From assembly GCA_021613375.1 (NCBI GenBank), contig CM038716.1, positions 2,536,684-2,600,683 of the forward strand: a stretch of 64,000 nt of DNA. The letters are read 5' to 3'. The translations under genes and the position numbers were made by a program. The DNA is from Megaleporinus macrocephalus (taxonomy: Eukaryota; Chordata; Actinopteri; Characiformes; Anostomidae). Position 1 is the first letter of the stretch, and every line of letters starts with the position of its first letter. Under the pieces are notes generated by a model. That model made no database searches. It was not told the origin of the DNA and saw only the letters and a list, made by a program, of their open reading frames with translations. Shown here piece after piece: positions 11,865 to 23,903 of the stretch.

Positions 11865-11995
11865 GGCAGAGGCAGCTAAGAAAAAATGAAGTTGTTAAAT
11901 TATGTTGCAGTCTGCATATCCTTGATCAATTTATATATATTGTATATATTATTTATATATTGCTTTCCTGTTTTAAAACGCTTGTCATTTACATG
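11865..11995 (+). mobile_element. Family A fragment
   Basis: The bases ggcagctaagaaaaaatgaag followed by aattatgttgcagtctgcat match, in inverted orientation, the stretch near 12600-12695 of the next family A copy. The two form an inverted pair about 0.6 kb apart. Confidence 0.6.
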
Positions 11996-12096
11996 TGTTG
12001 TTTACATGTAAGTATGTTTTGTTTCTTTTTAGTAATAATACCACATCAGACTCTACAACCAGTGATGTTGTTCTATGCTTCTATGTGCCTCTGTCA

Positions 12097-12220
12097 GTAT
12101 CTCCAAAATGGCAGCTTTACAGGAGAGGACAAAAACAGTCTTCACTTTTAATGTAAGACAATGGAACCAGAATATTTTGCAAGTCATTTTGAAGCATTTG
12201 TATTGGTCCATTCATTTCCC
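12097..12220 (+). mobile_element. Family C dispersed repeat, copy 1
   Basis: Landmarks in order are tatctccaaaatggcag, ttttacaggagaggac-like bases, tttaatgtaagacaatgg, gtcattttgaagcattt and ggtccattcat. Copies occur on the minus strand at 19805-20035 and on the plus strand at 35635-35960. No terminal repeats or coding frame are found, so the class is unknown. Confidence 0.6.
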
Positions 12221-12541
12221 CACAAAGTAAACAGCAGCTGCATTTAAATAATATAGAAAATAAAAATCAACAAAAATGGACATATACATTTTGTAGTTCT
12301 ACAATTACAAACTGTAGTCCATCTGCATACGTAATAAGCCCCTCTTTACCCTGCTCAAAAAGGGCGTATGAGCGAGTTTGATATTGAGGGACGGGCACAT
12401 TGCTAATATGAATTAAAACCCACCCTATCCCCTAAAATATTATCTATAAGCTAATTTCACTGGTAGTAAATCACTGTACGTAAAGTGACGTAGAACTATG
12501 GTATTACGGTAAATTGCAAATAAATACATTATCTGTACTTG

Positions 12542-12542
<1 letters not shown>

Positions 12543-12592
<50 letters not shown>
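12543..12592. repeat. (ATT)n microsatellite
   Basis: About 16 ATT units inside family A, at the position equivalent to the ATA array of the 4.5-kb copy. Confidence 0.95.
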
Positions 12593-12593
<1 letters not shown>

Positions 12594-12699
12594 GATAAAT
12601 AAATGCATTGTCTGAATTATATACATATAATATTTGATTAAGGATATGGAGACTGCAACATAATTAAAAATCTTCATTTTTCTTAGCTGCCTTGGCCAA

Positions 12700-13040
12700 A
12701 ATCCGCTAGCATAAATGCTAATGGCTCGAGTATGAAACTGCAAAATGGTCAATGACTGTAAATAAGTTGTAAATAAAATACTGTTTTGTGTGATTATATG
12801 ACCAGAAACACATTAAAACACCAGAGAGAATCAAAATAACTCACATTTTAAAACGTCTTTACTGCTCGTAGATTTGTCTGCGTTGCATCATGGGATTGCC
12901 TTAGCGGCTGAGGTAGCGTTCGATGCTTCCTTAAAATCGGGCCAAAATAAGGTGCCTCAGTAGACAGCGTGTTTCAGGTATCTAAGAATTGCCTACATGT
13001 CGGGAGAGCATACTATGACGTAAAAAGCTGCTTACTAGGT
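12700..13040 (-). mobile_element. Family B MITE nested in family A
   Basis: On the minus strand this contains ttattttgattctctctgg, gtcatataatcaca, cagtattttattt, and gccattagcatttatgctag, all shared with 26640-27012. One end reads caaaacctagt on the minus strand, the inverted form of the actaggttttga at the right end of the 26-27 kb copy. That copy's end is therefore a terminal repeat. The other end has not been fixed. Confidence 0.65.
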
Positions 13041-13278
13041 TTTGACTAGACAAGACTAACGTTAATGTTAGAGAGTAAGGCTGTGTCCCAAACAGCACCA
13101 TCCGGAACATTACATACTGCACTACTGAAAGCACTTCTAATGCTGTCCTTAGAAGTAACAAAGTAACGAAGTCCTTTTATTTAATCATTCATTTATTTAT
13201 TTTATTTGTTATGTTTTATTTTTACATATTTAGTGTATTAGCAGTCTGCAGTTTGGGGCGTGGCCAGAGAGTAATGTA

Positions 13279-13728
13279 ACTTTACGTTTCAGAGTGCTTT
13301 CTGACTAAATCTAATATAAACGTTAGCTAACCCAAACCCTCCTAGTCTGTTACCATAACAACACATTATACAAAAGCCGCTTTATTGCAGTATATATTGT
13401 CATTGTTACTTTTCATTGCTCTTATTACTGACCTCACAGCACAAACTACCCGAACCCCCATGAGGCGAGAGCTCGGGTCAGTGAAGCTGCTGACTGCAGG
13501 ATGTTTCTGAACAGGCATCTTAACACAAGCCTTAAGAAAAGTGAAAGACCCAGACCACCTAACAACCACAGCACGGGAATTGCGAAGGATGCAAAAACTT
13601 AAAGGTATTTTTAAACTCTTTTAAACTCTTTTATGGGACAGATCTACCTGTTTCTGATATTGGGTGGGATGCGTCCTGCCACCCCCCCCCCATCCCCCAC
13701 CCCTATCCTATGCCAATGCTGCTCATCA
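13279..13728. other. Non-coding DNA
   Basis: No gene recognised. A C-rich run lies near 13681-13701. Confidence 0.4.
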
Positions 13729-13900
13729 ATGGTCAGGACCTAGTCAAGACCACCACAGAGCAGGTATAATTTGGGTGTTGGATCATTCTCAGCACTGCAG
13801 CGACACTGACATGGTGGTGGTGTGTTAGTAGGTGTAACACTTGTATGAGTGGATCAGACACAGCAGTCTGACGTGGTGTCTCGATCCATGCTACAATTTC
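13729..13900 (+). mobile_element. Family D fragment
   Basis: Matches the left half of 19015-19795: gaccaccacagagc, ggatcattctcagca, gacatggtggtggtgtgtta and tatgagtggatcagacacag occur in the same order. Both ends are missing. Confidence 0.7.
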
Positions 13901-14457
13901 TGTCTGCCACGTACTCCCTTGTGATTTATTCACATCAAACTGTGCTTCTTCTTCTAATCCCACCTTCACTGTTATACAGTGGGAAAAACGAGAAGCACTG
14001 ATCAGTAATTAGAGCCAGTAGACACTTTAAGGCTCAGCTGCAGCTTTAAAAATCTGCTGTTGTTAGTAAAACATGCACACATACACGTTAGGCTTGGTGA
14101 AAAGTGCATGCTGTTCTGCTTTTCTTCAGAGTCGGGATGTGAGCCTGTACAGTTAAATGCAGAAGTTTGGCTGCCCCTGGTCAAATACCATGTTTTATTT
14201 ATATTGAGTGACAATAAGTAAACATTTTCTACTAAGAAAATGCTTCTGCATATTTCAATACACAATTGTTTTTTGGCAGAATTTAACATACTGGAGAAAA
14301 GAATAAACATAAAATAATAAAAAATTGTAAAATGAAATTAAATTAAAAAATAAAAATATGAAATAAATTTATCAGAACAATGGACAATTTTGTTGTTAAC
14401 AAAAGTGTCATCTTGGCCTACTATAGGGATATTATTACTTATAGGAATTTGGATTGC
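13901..14457. other. AT-rich non-coding DNA
   Basis: No gene or repeat family recognised. Confidence 0.35.
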
Positions 14458-14465
14458 ATTATTAT

Positions 14466-15306
14466 TAGAGATGGAAAGATCGATTGGCTATGTATCGGTA
14501 TCAGCCGATTTTTAACCAAAATATGCGATTGGTGATCGGCCGATATTTCTCCAATTTAGCCAATGCCGAAAGCTTATCAATGGCGTTAAACAAATGAGCC
14601 TAATTTCTGTGTTTCCAGCTAGTGTTTTGTTGATTCCCCTCCGGCCAGCTCCCTGCAATTCCTATCTGAACCGCTAGGTGGAAACACATATCCTTCCCTT
14701 TTCGACAGACTGACTAAAGGGGGGCGCTTCGCGAGAACAGTTTTCCTTTGCGTTGCATTGCCAAGACAAAGACATTTTAAGACACTTCTAATCTGATATT
14801 GTTTGTAGAGTACACCACGCGGCTAAATACACTGAGTATCAGCAAACAGCAGAGCTAGCACGCACAGCTAACACAAAACAAATCCAGAAAACCAGTACGA
14901 ACAGAACAGCAGCAACAATTCAAGATTTACATTTAATGATTGCAATTTTTGTTTAAAATAACAGAGTCTGGGTTTAATGACTGCAGTTTTTACTGCATTT
15001 ATTTAATTAGCTTTTTTTTGTTTTAAATTAAGGGTCTAAATGTAATGATTGGGGATATTTGTTTGATTTACTTTGTTTATTTACTGTTAATTTTGTTAAA
15101 AATATTATGCTGTTTCACATGAGCTCTTTAAAAATGGTAATAAACTAGTTTAGACCATGTTTCATGACCTGCTTGCGCTAATAACTACATGTAGCCCTGC
15201 CGTGACATTAGCCCCGCCCTAGATCGGTATCGGCTATCGGCTGATCGCGTTGAACGGTTATCGGCGATCAGAATCGGCCTCAAAAACGCTGATCGGTCCA
15301 TCTCTA
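14466..15306. mobile_element. Non-autonomous hAT element, 841 bp
   Basis: The left end tagagatggaaagatcgat is matched on the minus strand of the right end by tagagatggaccgatcagc. The flanks attattat and atagttat match at six of eight positions. The subterminal regions are packed with atcggc/gccgat strings, the arrangement in which hAT transposase-binding repeats are usually found. No transposase frame survives. Confidence 0.85.
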
Positions 15307-15324
15307 ATAGTTATATAACTAGCC

Positions 15325-15470
15325 TATCCAGGGTGACTCCCACTTTCTGCCCAATGAGCTTTAGCATAGGCTCCATCCTATCCCCTGACCACTTACTTCT
15401 CACAACCCAGAGAGATAAGCGGCTTAGAAAATGAATAAATGAGTCAATGAATTAATCAATCAATCAATTT
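15325..15470 (+). mobile_element. 5'-truncated SINE, 3' region only
   Basis: The bases tccagggtgactccca, ctgcccaatgagc, ataggctccat and gataagcggcttagaaaatg, ending in imperfect AATGA repeats, are the 3' half of the common fish tRNA-headed SINE. The tRNA head is absent. Confidence 0.7.
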
Positions 15471-15535
15471 GTGTAATTACAAAATAACTACAAAATACGT
15501 ACATACAGACCTGTCATAGGCAAGATGATAAAGAA

Positions 15536-16401
15536 TGTAACGATTCAGACTCAGACATGAAGTTACAATCCATATGCAAGGCTTTATTAACTCAACAGGG
15601 ATATGAAATGTGAACACAAAGCACAGAGCTGGGTCAGCAGACGAGGGAGGCCCGGGAGACCAGATGAGCTGGAGCCCGAGGCAGCCTGGTGGAGCGGCTA
15701 CTGGAGCAGGTGGGTTAGGTGGTACTGGTGTAGCCGCTGATGGTAGCTGCTGAGCCCAGATAAATCCAGGTGTAGATCTGTCGTCTGAACAGTGGAATGC
15801 GGAGTTGCCCCTCAAGTACTGGGGCGAAAACCAGGAACTAGGTCCTGTCAGGACAGTTCAAACAAAAGAGGGTTATTTCTTGCATCGTTACGGAGCTAGC
15901 CAGGAAAGGATCCCTGTGGAGATTTTCACCACTCTCTCTGTTCCCGGAGGGAGTGTAAGAACACAGTTTCTATATATTTGCTAAGTTCGAAGTCAACTGA
16001 GGCCGGGGGAAAGCTTGCTTAAGGGTGCGAGCACAAACACAATGTCCGATGGCCGAACCAACCTCACAGCGTGAAGACTCGATTGGAAGAGACGCCAGGG
16101 GTGAGCTCAGAAGTCAGGAGGTGAGTGTTCAGGTAGACGACAGGACCCCGCTGTGGAGATATAGCGTTACTGGACCTAATGGAAAGTCGGCTAGACACAA
16201 GGTTTTGTCACATTCCACGCATTGAATGCAGTGCAAGGTAGGACTATATGGGCTGTGCTAATGAGCCACTGCTTTGAGCTGTAGTGTGTGATGATTGGTG
16301 TGTGTGAGCGCATGCATGAGGGTGTGTGTGTGAGTGTGTCCAGAGCTACCTAGTATTCTGGAGACAGAGACCTCTGCAGGAGCTGGGAGGAAGCGCTTAC
16401 A
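15536..16401 (-). mobile_element. Putative solo LTR, Ty3/gypsy-like
   Basis: The 866-bp unit starts with TGTAACG and ends with CTTACA, so its tips are the inverted TGTAA/TTACA of an LTR. The 5-bp flanks are aagaa and aagga, four of five identical, fitting integrase target duplication. On the minus strand an AATAAAG signal lies about 50 bases before the unit's 3' end, as expected of the R-U5 part. No primer-binding site or internal coding region adjoins it, so it is probably a solo LTR left by recombination. Frames such as 15477-15815 and 16025-16225 are spurious. Confidence 0.6.
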
Positions 16402-16499
16402 AAGGATGAGTAGGTATTAGTATTTAACACTAATGTTAGATAATGTTAGCCAGTAAACAAATTTGTATATTTATGATGTAATCACATTTCTTTGTACCT

Positions 16500-16625
16500 T
16501 GTGAGCAAGCCAGAGGCAACGGTGGCAAGGAAAAACTCCCTCAACTGGAGGAAGAAACCTTGGGAGGAACCAGACTCACAAGGGGAGACCCATCCTTCTC
16601 TGGTCGAACAGTATTTACAATTTAA
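16500..16625. repeat. Dispersed fish repeat fragment
   Basis: The run with ggcaaggaaaaactccctc, aggaagaaaccttgggagg and aaccagactcacaagggg resembles a sequence I have met repeatedly in fish genomic records. Its class is unknown to me. No other copy lies in this window. Confidence 0.4.
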
Positions 16626-17230
16626 AAACTAAAGCTGAGTCTGAAGGTAAAAGCTTTAGAAGGTGCTACATCAGGTGGGTGATACAGTGATGCAGTCAAG
16701 GATGGAGCAAATGGCACCAATGGAGAGGAGGACTGGTTGGTGCCAGGTGACGGGGGGCCCTGGTAGTCTGTCCTTTATAGTATTCGGCGGGACAGGTGGG
16801 CGGTTATTACCTCAGAAAGAGAAAAGAGACAGAGTTAGTTCTGGTTTGGGTTAGTAAAGAGCCAGAGTTAGTTCTGGTTTAGGTTTTGGAATATACAATG
16901 GCTTCCCCCATCAACGATCTTCCGACCGCATGGTTTGAATAGAAAGTCAAGGAGCTACTACCGTACTTTAGGCCATTCTACCTTTAAGAGAGTTCCACGT
17001 CCTAAGTCAATAAACAGGGGAAGAAGACCTAATGGGTGAAATGAGGAGTGCGCCACTAGACTGAGCAGGACACCCACAAGACCTAGCTTGGCCTTTGTTA
17101 TTCACCCATCCGATCTCCCTCACGCTAACACGGTTAGGGGTGTGGAATAAATTGATCAATTTAGAGATACTCGCAGGAACTAAGTAGGTCAAAAAACAGG
17201 AGAAGAAGAACTAACAGGTTTCTTGTCTGA
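16626..17230. other. Non-coding DNA with short internal repeats
   Basis: A segment with agagttagttctggttt is repeated in tandem near 16827 and 16862. A looser pair with aacagg and gaagaag occurs near 17015 and 17197. No gene is recognised. It may be an extension of the LTR element next to it. Confidence 0.35.
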
Positions 17231-17656
17231 AATGACTAAGGCTTAACCCTCAAGGTCAACCCTAAAGACTGTAGTGTTGTCTTTTTTACTGATGTAACTG
17301 ATGTCAACATGTTAAAGCCTACTGTCTATATGTAATAAGAAGTCATATCACTTTACTGATCCATAAGGCTACATGATACCTGTGTATGCTGTTCATGACT
17401 GTCATAAACAGGCATGAACATTTCTAAAAATCCAACAGGTGCCAACTGCTGAAATCAAATGAGGAAATTGACGAAAGATGAATTCATGAAAACATTTGTT
17501 GAAATAAGCCTTATAAATGTTTATATAGGTTAATGTAAGTTCTAATGGAAAGCTTATGACATGCACATCACAAAAATGCTTCTCAGGTAGTGTGTTTTTG
17601 TTTTTGGTCCCTTTTTGGTTTTAATCAGAACATTTTTGCCTTGAAAATGTATGAAA

Positions 17657-17679
17657 ACACACACACACACACACACAGT
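17657..17679. repeat. (CA)n microsatellite
   Basis: About 11 perfect CA units. Confidence 0.95.
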
Positions 17680-17781
17680 GGATGAGCTTGGTTGGACAGT
17701 GCCTGCTGCAGTACTCTAATTGCAGGCTGAATGGAGGCCACAGAGCGGCTGGTGCTGTGCAGGGAAGAGAAGGAAAAAGAA

Positions 17782-17783
<2 letters not shown>

Positions 17784-17818
<35 letters not shown>
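17784..17818. repeat. (GA)n microsatellite
   Basis: About 17 GA units inside a purine-rich stretch of about 60 bases. Confidence 0.95.
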
Positions 17819-17821
<3 letters not shown>

Positions 17822-18033
17822 GGGGGGAGTCTCACTGTACTAATGAGGGGGAGCTGGGGCCTGGGCCGGTGCAGCAGTGGGTGAGCCTCAGGCGGAGAAG
17901 CAGCTGTGAGGAAGTGGAAAGATTTCACACAAACATACTCTTCTCTCATTCCCTCTGTCTCTACTTCAACATACAGGTCAGTGAAGTGGAGGACAGAAGA
18001 GCAGCACCTCTGCCACTGCAGACCTTCAACTGT

Positions 18034-18034
<1 letters not shown>

Positions 18035-18115
<81 letters not shown>
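18035..18115. repeat. (CA)n microsatellite, about 40 units
   Basis: 81 uninterrupted bases of CA. A perfect array of this length is likely to be polymorphic in length. Confidence 0.97.
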
Positions 18116-18118
<3 letters not shown>

Positions 18119-19014
18119 TGCTGACAGTATCATTAGTCAGAGAGCAGATAAGAGCCCTAAACCCCTTTCTCCAACTCTCAGTTCTCTCTTTTTCTCTCTC
18201 ACTGTGTCCATTCCTACTGCTCCTCTCCTACCATGGAGAAATGTGAAGGAGTGGAAGAGAAAAAGAGAAGGATAAACAGAGGCAACATTTGATGTCCTCG
18301 CAGCCTGCTTTATGTCAGGCAAACGTCCAACAAACACATGGAAGAAAACGAGAAAACATTTCTGACACAACAACCATTCACTTTTAACCGGACTATTTAA
18401 AAAGTATTTGTGCATTCTTCACTTGGGGACATTATTATATTTTAAAGCTGCTTATCCAGACAAGAAGCTTTTATTTGCTCAGCGAAGTGCTTTATTTTTA
18501 AATACTCAAGCAGTATTAATACAGTAAGTAGTGCTTTTACATACGTCAGTGTGTTTATTTAACCCTTTCCAAGCTTCTCCTTGTGGAAACAACCCAGTAT
18601 TATTTACAGTTCTCATCTAATACCTGCTTTGACTGCTCAGTACTTCATTAAGCTAAATCAACTAAACTTTGTTCTTCAAACTGGACAAGATATTTACCTC
18701 TTTCAAAATAAGATATGCTACTTTATATTGTATTTATGCTTATTTACTAATGATATCTGGTGTTCTTACTGGTGAAAATATACTTATTGCTAAGTTAAAG
18801 GGTTTAAAACAATAAACTTCAACAACAATGAAGCACAGTAGTGTAAGTTAGTAAAGTTAGCTGCTAAAGCGTTGCTGCATACCATGCAAATTTGAGACTA
18901 CTACTTAACACAAATCTTATACATGTTAGGTCTACAAATTTTGCTTCCTTAGTTTGAAAAAAAAAACAGTCACCAAAAAAAATGCATGCCAAAATCATCA
19001 TGTACATCATGTTA

Positions 19015-19795
19015 TACACGGATTGGTCATAACTTTAAAACCACCTTCTTATAACTACACACACTGACTGTTTTATCTGCTCCACTTACCATATAGGAGC
19101 ACTTTGTTGTAAAGTCCATCTGATTCACTGCATATATTCTTTATTTCCTTTTACCCTGTTCTTTAGTGGTCAGGACCCCCATAGGACCACCACAGAGCGT
19201 ACTATTAGGGAAATGGATCATTCTCAGCAATGCAGTAATACTGACATGATGGTGGTGTGTTAATTTGTGTTTCGCTGGTATGAGTGGATCAGACACAGTA
19301 GTGCTGCCAGAGTGTTTAAACACCTCAGTGTAACTGCTGAACTGGGACTAGTCCACCAACCAGCAACATCCAGCCAACATTGTCCTGTGGGCAGCATCCT
19401 ATGACCACTGATGAAGAACTAGAGATTGACCAACACAAACTGTACAGCATCAGATGAGCTATCGTCTCTGACTTTACATCTACAAGGTGGACCAGCAAGG
19501 TAGGTCTAATAGAGTGGACAGTGAGTGAACACAGTGTTTAAAAACTCTTTGATTGACTCGTACCAGCATAACCAGTGTCTCTGCAGTGCTAAAAATGACC
19601 CACCATCCAAATAACATCTGCTCTGTGGTGGTCCTTTAGGCATCCTAATTGTTGAAGAACAGGGTGAAAAGGGTCTAACAAAGTATACAGCAAAACAGAT
19701 GGACTAGAGTGTGTAAATGTGCCTGTATTGTGAATGGAGTTGATAAAATGGACAATGTACAAGGAGGTAGTTTTAATGTTATGGCTGATCAGTGT
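19015..19795. mobile_element. Family D palindromic MITE, complete copy
   Basis: The left end cacggattggtcataac and the right end, on the minus strand, cactgatcagccataacatt are inverted copies flanked by TA on both sides, as after Tc1/mariner-type insertion. The interior is also an imperfect palindrome. Left landmarks (ttaaaaccacc, ctgctccacttacc, ggtcaggac, accaccacagagc, tcattctcagcaatgcagta) recur inverted in the right half. No transposase is present. Related copies or fragments lie near 9.6, 13.8, 38.5, 44.5, 51.5, 56.3 and 58.9 kb. Confidence 0.8.
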
Positions 19796-19804
19796 ACATT
19801 ATGT

Positions 19805-20035
19805 ATATCATCACTGCCCAATGAAAAATCTCCAGTTTTGTGGATTTTCTACAATACTTGAACATGCCAATGGGCATTTACATTGTCTGTAAATTTCATG
19901 ATGAACGGACCAGTAGTAATGCTCCAAAATAGCTTGGAAACAATTCAGGTTCCATTGACTTCCAAGTAAAGTATGTTTTTGGTCTCTCCTGTAAAATTGC
20001 AATTTTGGAGATACTTGTTTTTCATTGCACATTGA
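19805..20035 (-). mobile_element. Family C dispersed repeat, copy 2
   Basis: Read on the minus strand it carries gtatctccaaaattgca, ttttacaggagagacc, agtcaatggaacctgaat, ctattttggagcatta and ggtccgttcatcatgaaat, the same order as the copies at 12.1 and 35.7 kb. It directly follows the family D element. The reverse open frame at 19811-20032 falls wholly inside and is not a gene. Confidence 0.65.
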
Positions 20036-21874
20036 CCATAAAAATAATATTGCTAACCTACATAAACTCAGCGCTTGTTAAAATGGAATTATTTGTTGCT
20101 GTTGTTGTGGCTCTTTCTTCGTCTTCTTCTTATTATTATTATTAGTATTACTATTACTATTACTATTATTCACTAGTAGTAGTAAAACTTCCTTTAATCT
20201 CCATTAGAAACGAATGGTTAAACTCATAAACTTAGTAATTAAAGCCAGAACAAAAGCTGAGGTCTTAAATGGAACACATTCAACGACTGAAAACGCATTA
20301 AGTAATGGTACATTTCACAGCTTAATCAACCTCCAGCTTAAATGAGACACGTTCCTCCAGGTGTACGAAAATGGATTCCTCCACAATTGTGATTAATGCC
20401 ATCTAAATATGCCTGTCTGACGCCTACACCACCACTGTGGTCCAAATTGCACCAGGTAAGCACTGTCTTACTAATTAAACCACACATGATTAGGCCTGCG
20501 CTAAGAAAAAAAAATATTCCTGGGTTGTTTATGATCCAGTGATTTGTGATCTACATGACACCTACGAGGAATATGTGCCATTTTTTAAATAATAAAAACC
20601 CATCAAAATCCAAGAAAAAGAAGGGGAAAGGACAGCAATATTCCAGCAAAGTCATCAGCCTGCTCAGCATCCGTCTCAAGGAGTGTATTGATGTCCTCTG
20701 CTTGGCTTGCCAGCACTGACACTGTGTGTAAGCTGCTGTTTGTGTGTGACAGGGTATGTTTGTTTTTGTACAAAACCAGGCTGCTTCTTTTTTTTTTCTC
20801 CAAACATATCTTTAGTGATTGTGGTCAATTGTGGAGTTTTATTTCAGCGCTTTCCAAACTGCCTCTGGCTTATGTAGATGCTGTTTTGCATACCTCAGAC
20901 ACTGACTTTTTGTGATGAGGTCACAGTGAAGGTTTCTGATTACTCTTCCGTGCACATCAAGTTTGTGCAAACAAACTCAGTATAATGGTGTGCCGCCACT
21001 CCTTTATCAGCAAAAACTTCCTGCAGGTATTCTGCTGTTATATGGTGGCTTTGCTTTGACTCTCTGGTCAGCATATTAGTGGTTCTATTAGAGAGTTTTC
21101 TCGGTCTCCCGGATCTTCTTAGTAATAGTGGAAATCAAAGCGAAAGCAGCTTTGGAACTTTTTTATAGCCTTCTTCTGCTCTGTAAGCAACAATTAGCTT
21201 TATTTTAGACCATCAGCCAGCTGCTTAGAGGAGCACATGGCTGCTAAGAGTCAGCCTGAGGTTTGAAAAGTAGAAAATTCATTATATTCTGGAATTGTCA
21301 ATAGCTGCCAATTCCTATTAACAAGTCCAGACTGTAAAAGAGACTGACAAGACTATGCAACCCTGGTGGAGGGTTTATTGGTAGAACAAAGACTAAAGAA
21401 CAAGAGACAGAAAAAGAAAAAGACAATGAAAACAAGCACAAAGAGCAAAGGCTAAAGGCTTAATAGTTAAAGAAGCTGAAGCACGATGCTGCTCTGATGG
21501 TTGACTAATCAGAACAAAGTAGGCAAGCTGACCAATCAGAGTACACTGGGCACATAGAGCATTTCAGACAGAGAGTGAATGCAAATGTATAGTATGAGAA
21601 AAATGTTGTGTTTTCAAGAATCTTAGGAATGTGAATCCACTCTAGTAGACCCCAAATATTATGATTATTGAAAATAAGCATAAAAAGTCCCCTTTAGGCC
21701 ACAATTATAATTTTTTTTATTATATTGGCATCTTGCAGGTTTTATGTTTGCTTATTTTTTATTTTAAAGGATCAACTAATTATTTAATTTGTCTCATGGG
21801 GAAACTGTATTATTATATAAGTATTTACAAATATTCAAGTTATACACAGGGGACATGTTATATATGGCCAGTTA
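20036..21874. other. Mostly unique DNA
   Basis: A short mixed CTT/ATT tract lies at about 20115-20170. Bases about 20220-20470 are balanced, non-repetitive and rich in TAATT/ATTAA-type homeodomain-like cores, so they are a weak candidate for conserved regulatory DNA. No gene is recognised. Confidence 0.35.
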
Positions 21875-21935
21875 TATACAGTACTGTGCAAAAGATAGAG
21901 ACCACCCTCCGTACATTTTTATAAAGTTAAAAAAA
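21875..21935 (+). mobile_element. One end of a Tc1-like transposon
   Basis: The string tacagtactgtgcaaaag followed by gagaccacc matches the terminal repeat of a common fish Tc1-type family. No partner end was found nearby, so only a fragment remains. Confidence 0.5.
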
Positions 21936-22853
21936 ACAGTCATTAACAGCCATATGTAGCTGTCCAGAAGCCATTACTCAAACGGTAAATTGAAAATAAT
22001 AATAATAATAAGGGTTTATGGACTGATGAGTCCATAAAATGTTTTTCAGATTACTAGGATTGTGAGAAATAGTAAATACAACTTTAAAAACTGAACTATG
22101 GACTTGTAGAAAAATCCCTACAGAACCTAATTGAAAATTAAATAAATGATTGCCTCTGAGCAGTCTGGGTCACATGGGACATAATATCATTATATATAAG
22201 TATTTACCTATATGTAGTACTCAATCCTTCACCATACTGCCCCTCCCCCAACCACCTCTGTCTCTCGCTCTCACTGCCCCACCTCAACAGACAGCCCTGA
22301 GTGACAACCTCATTAAGTGGGAAAGGTTCAGTTTAATCTAAAGGAAAAGTTACTAAAGTGTGCATTTAAAAATCTCAGTTTGCAACTAGGGTGAATGGAG
22401 GAGTGGAGAAGACGGAGCAAGACGGACAAGAAATTGTGAATTTTTTTACCCAAGTTTCACTATAAGCCCTGTAGCAAGATGCTACATTGAAATATGCCTT
22501 CAGGAAAAGAAATGTTTATACATTTTACAGTGTTTCACATCAAACATGTATGGAAAGTACTTTATGTTTTTCTTATCAGGTCCCCATACAACTTTTTGGC
22601 TCTCAAACAGTATTATGAAGCACATTTGGTTAAAAAGGTGCCGGTATTTGAATACTGAAATCACTATTTGGTTACTCGCCATGTTATATGGGAAGACAGC
22701 ATCCAAAGAAAAGCATTTCCATTTTTGTCTATTTTTATTTCTTTATATGAATTGAAAACAGCAGCTGCAATTTACCTTGAGTGAAAATTTCATAATCAAT
22801 ACACCAAAACAAATGTTCCAAAATAGCTTCTGGTTCCATTGATCTTGTTATAG

Positions 22854-23897
22854 CCACGGGCATAGCTAGGCCTAATTTAGTTCAATTGAGCCCTAGCACC
22901 CCTAAATATTATAGTAGAAATTAAACTTGTTTTGGTAATTTAACGTTAATTTGTTTCTGACAAGATGGAAATGTTAAAACCATAGAGAATATATGGTTAA
23001 ACCAATTATTGGAACAACAAAAATACAGCAGTCCGCCTCCCCTGCCTTGCAAAATGGTATGATCCAGCTCTTTCTCACTGCAGCATCGCGCGCACACGAC
23101 GTCAGTGCTTTATTTGACTGGTGTCGTGTGTCTGGTAAGTTTTGTACAGTAGTATTTTTATACTTTATCACTCAGAACCGACACATTGCTGTCCTTATCA
23201 GCATAGCTCTAACCATAACCCAGATTTCTGATCACTCTTTATTCTGTTATTGTTAGCTAGGAGTGACTATCTGACGGTTTATTTTAGTTTAGCAGGCTAA
23301 TGCTGCAGGTGGTCTGTTTACTGTTTATAAAGCACTAAGAGAAGTTATAGCTGCTGTGCTGTTAGTTAGCCTGTGTGTTATTAAAGCCAAGGTGCTAGAG
23401 TAGTGCTGTATGTATGTGTATTAACTAATTAATGTTAAAGAATCATAAGATATGAAGAGATAATACTATAATGTAACGTGGCAGCCAGTCGTCAGCAGGC
23501 AGGTTCAGGTGAGAAAGTAACGCCGACATAATCCTGATCAGAATGTGGTGATAATTGTAATAATATTGATACCTGATTATTAAAATTGGTGTATCTCATC
23601 TGGTCACCCTAGCCGCACAGAAGCTCAATATTTAAAAAAAAAATATATATATATGTAGTTTATATATTATTAATTATATTGTACTTTCAATAAAATGTTT
23701 TAATCCATTTGTAAACAAAGCTTTGTGAATTAAGATTTTTTAAAGATTTTTTGGTGTCTTTCCAGTCACGGTGTTGCCCCAACACTGATTTTGGATTGAT
23801 AGTCCAAAATGACTTTAAAATGTAGTTTTTTTATCATAAGATGTTCTCATTTGGTTTCTCAGCACCCCTAAACCTCTAAGCCTACAATTGCCCCTGG
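22854..23897. mobile_element. DNA transposon with perfect 6-bp TSD
   Basis: The 1,044-bp unit begins ccacgggcatagctaggc and ends, on the minus strand, ccaggggcaattgtaggc, an imperfect inverted repeat. It is flanked on both sides by ttatag (22848-22853 and 23898-23903), a perfect 6-bp target duplication. The interior has a CpG-containing patch around 23085-23105 and short frames without known domains, so it is non-autonomous. A 6-bp duplication is unusual: hAT makes 8 and Tc1 makes 2. Confidence 0.7.
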
Positions 23898-23903
23898 TTA
23901 TAG

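Larger units (their letters stand above)
12348..13278 (-). mobile_element. Dispersed element family A, copy 2, with nested MITE
   Basis: The minus strand matches 4290-4948 from tactctctggcc (near 13,270) to acgccctt (near 12,360). An extra segment, roughly 12700-13040, interrupts the alignment right after the shared gtctagtc. That segment matches a separate element at 26640-27012. No coding frame is present. Confidence 0.75.
17231..19014. other. Unique DNA with three microsatellites
   Basis: Apart from the CA and GA arrays listed separately, no repeat or gene is seen. The long open frames over 17716-18246 owe their length to the arrays, where the dinucleotide repeats lack stop codons, and have no domain. 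Confidence 0.45.

Noticed and set aside
17716..18246. Open frames of 131 and 171 codons on opposite strands
   Set aside because: They are carried by CA and GA arrays, overlap each other, and have no domain outside the arrays.
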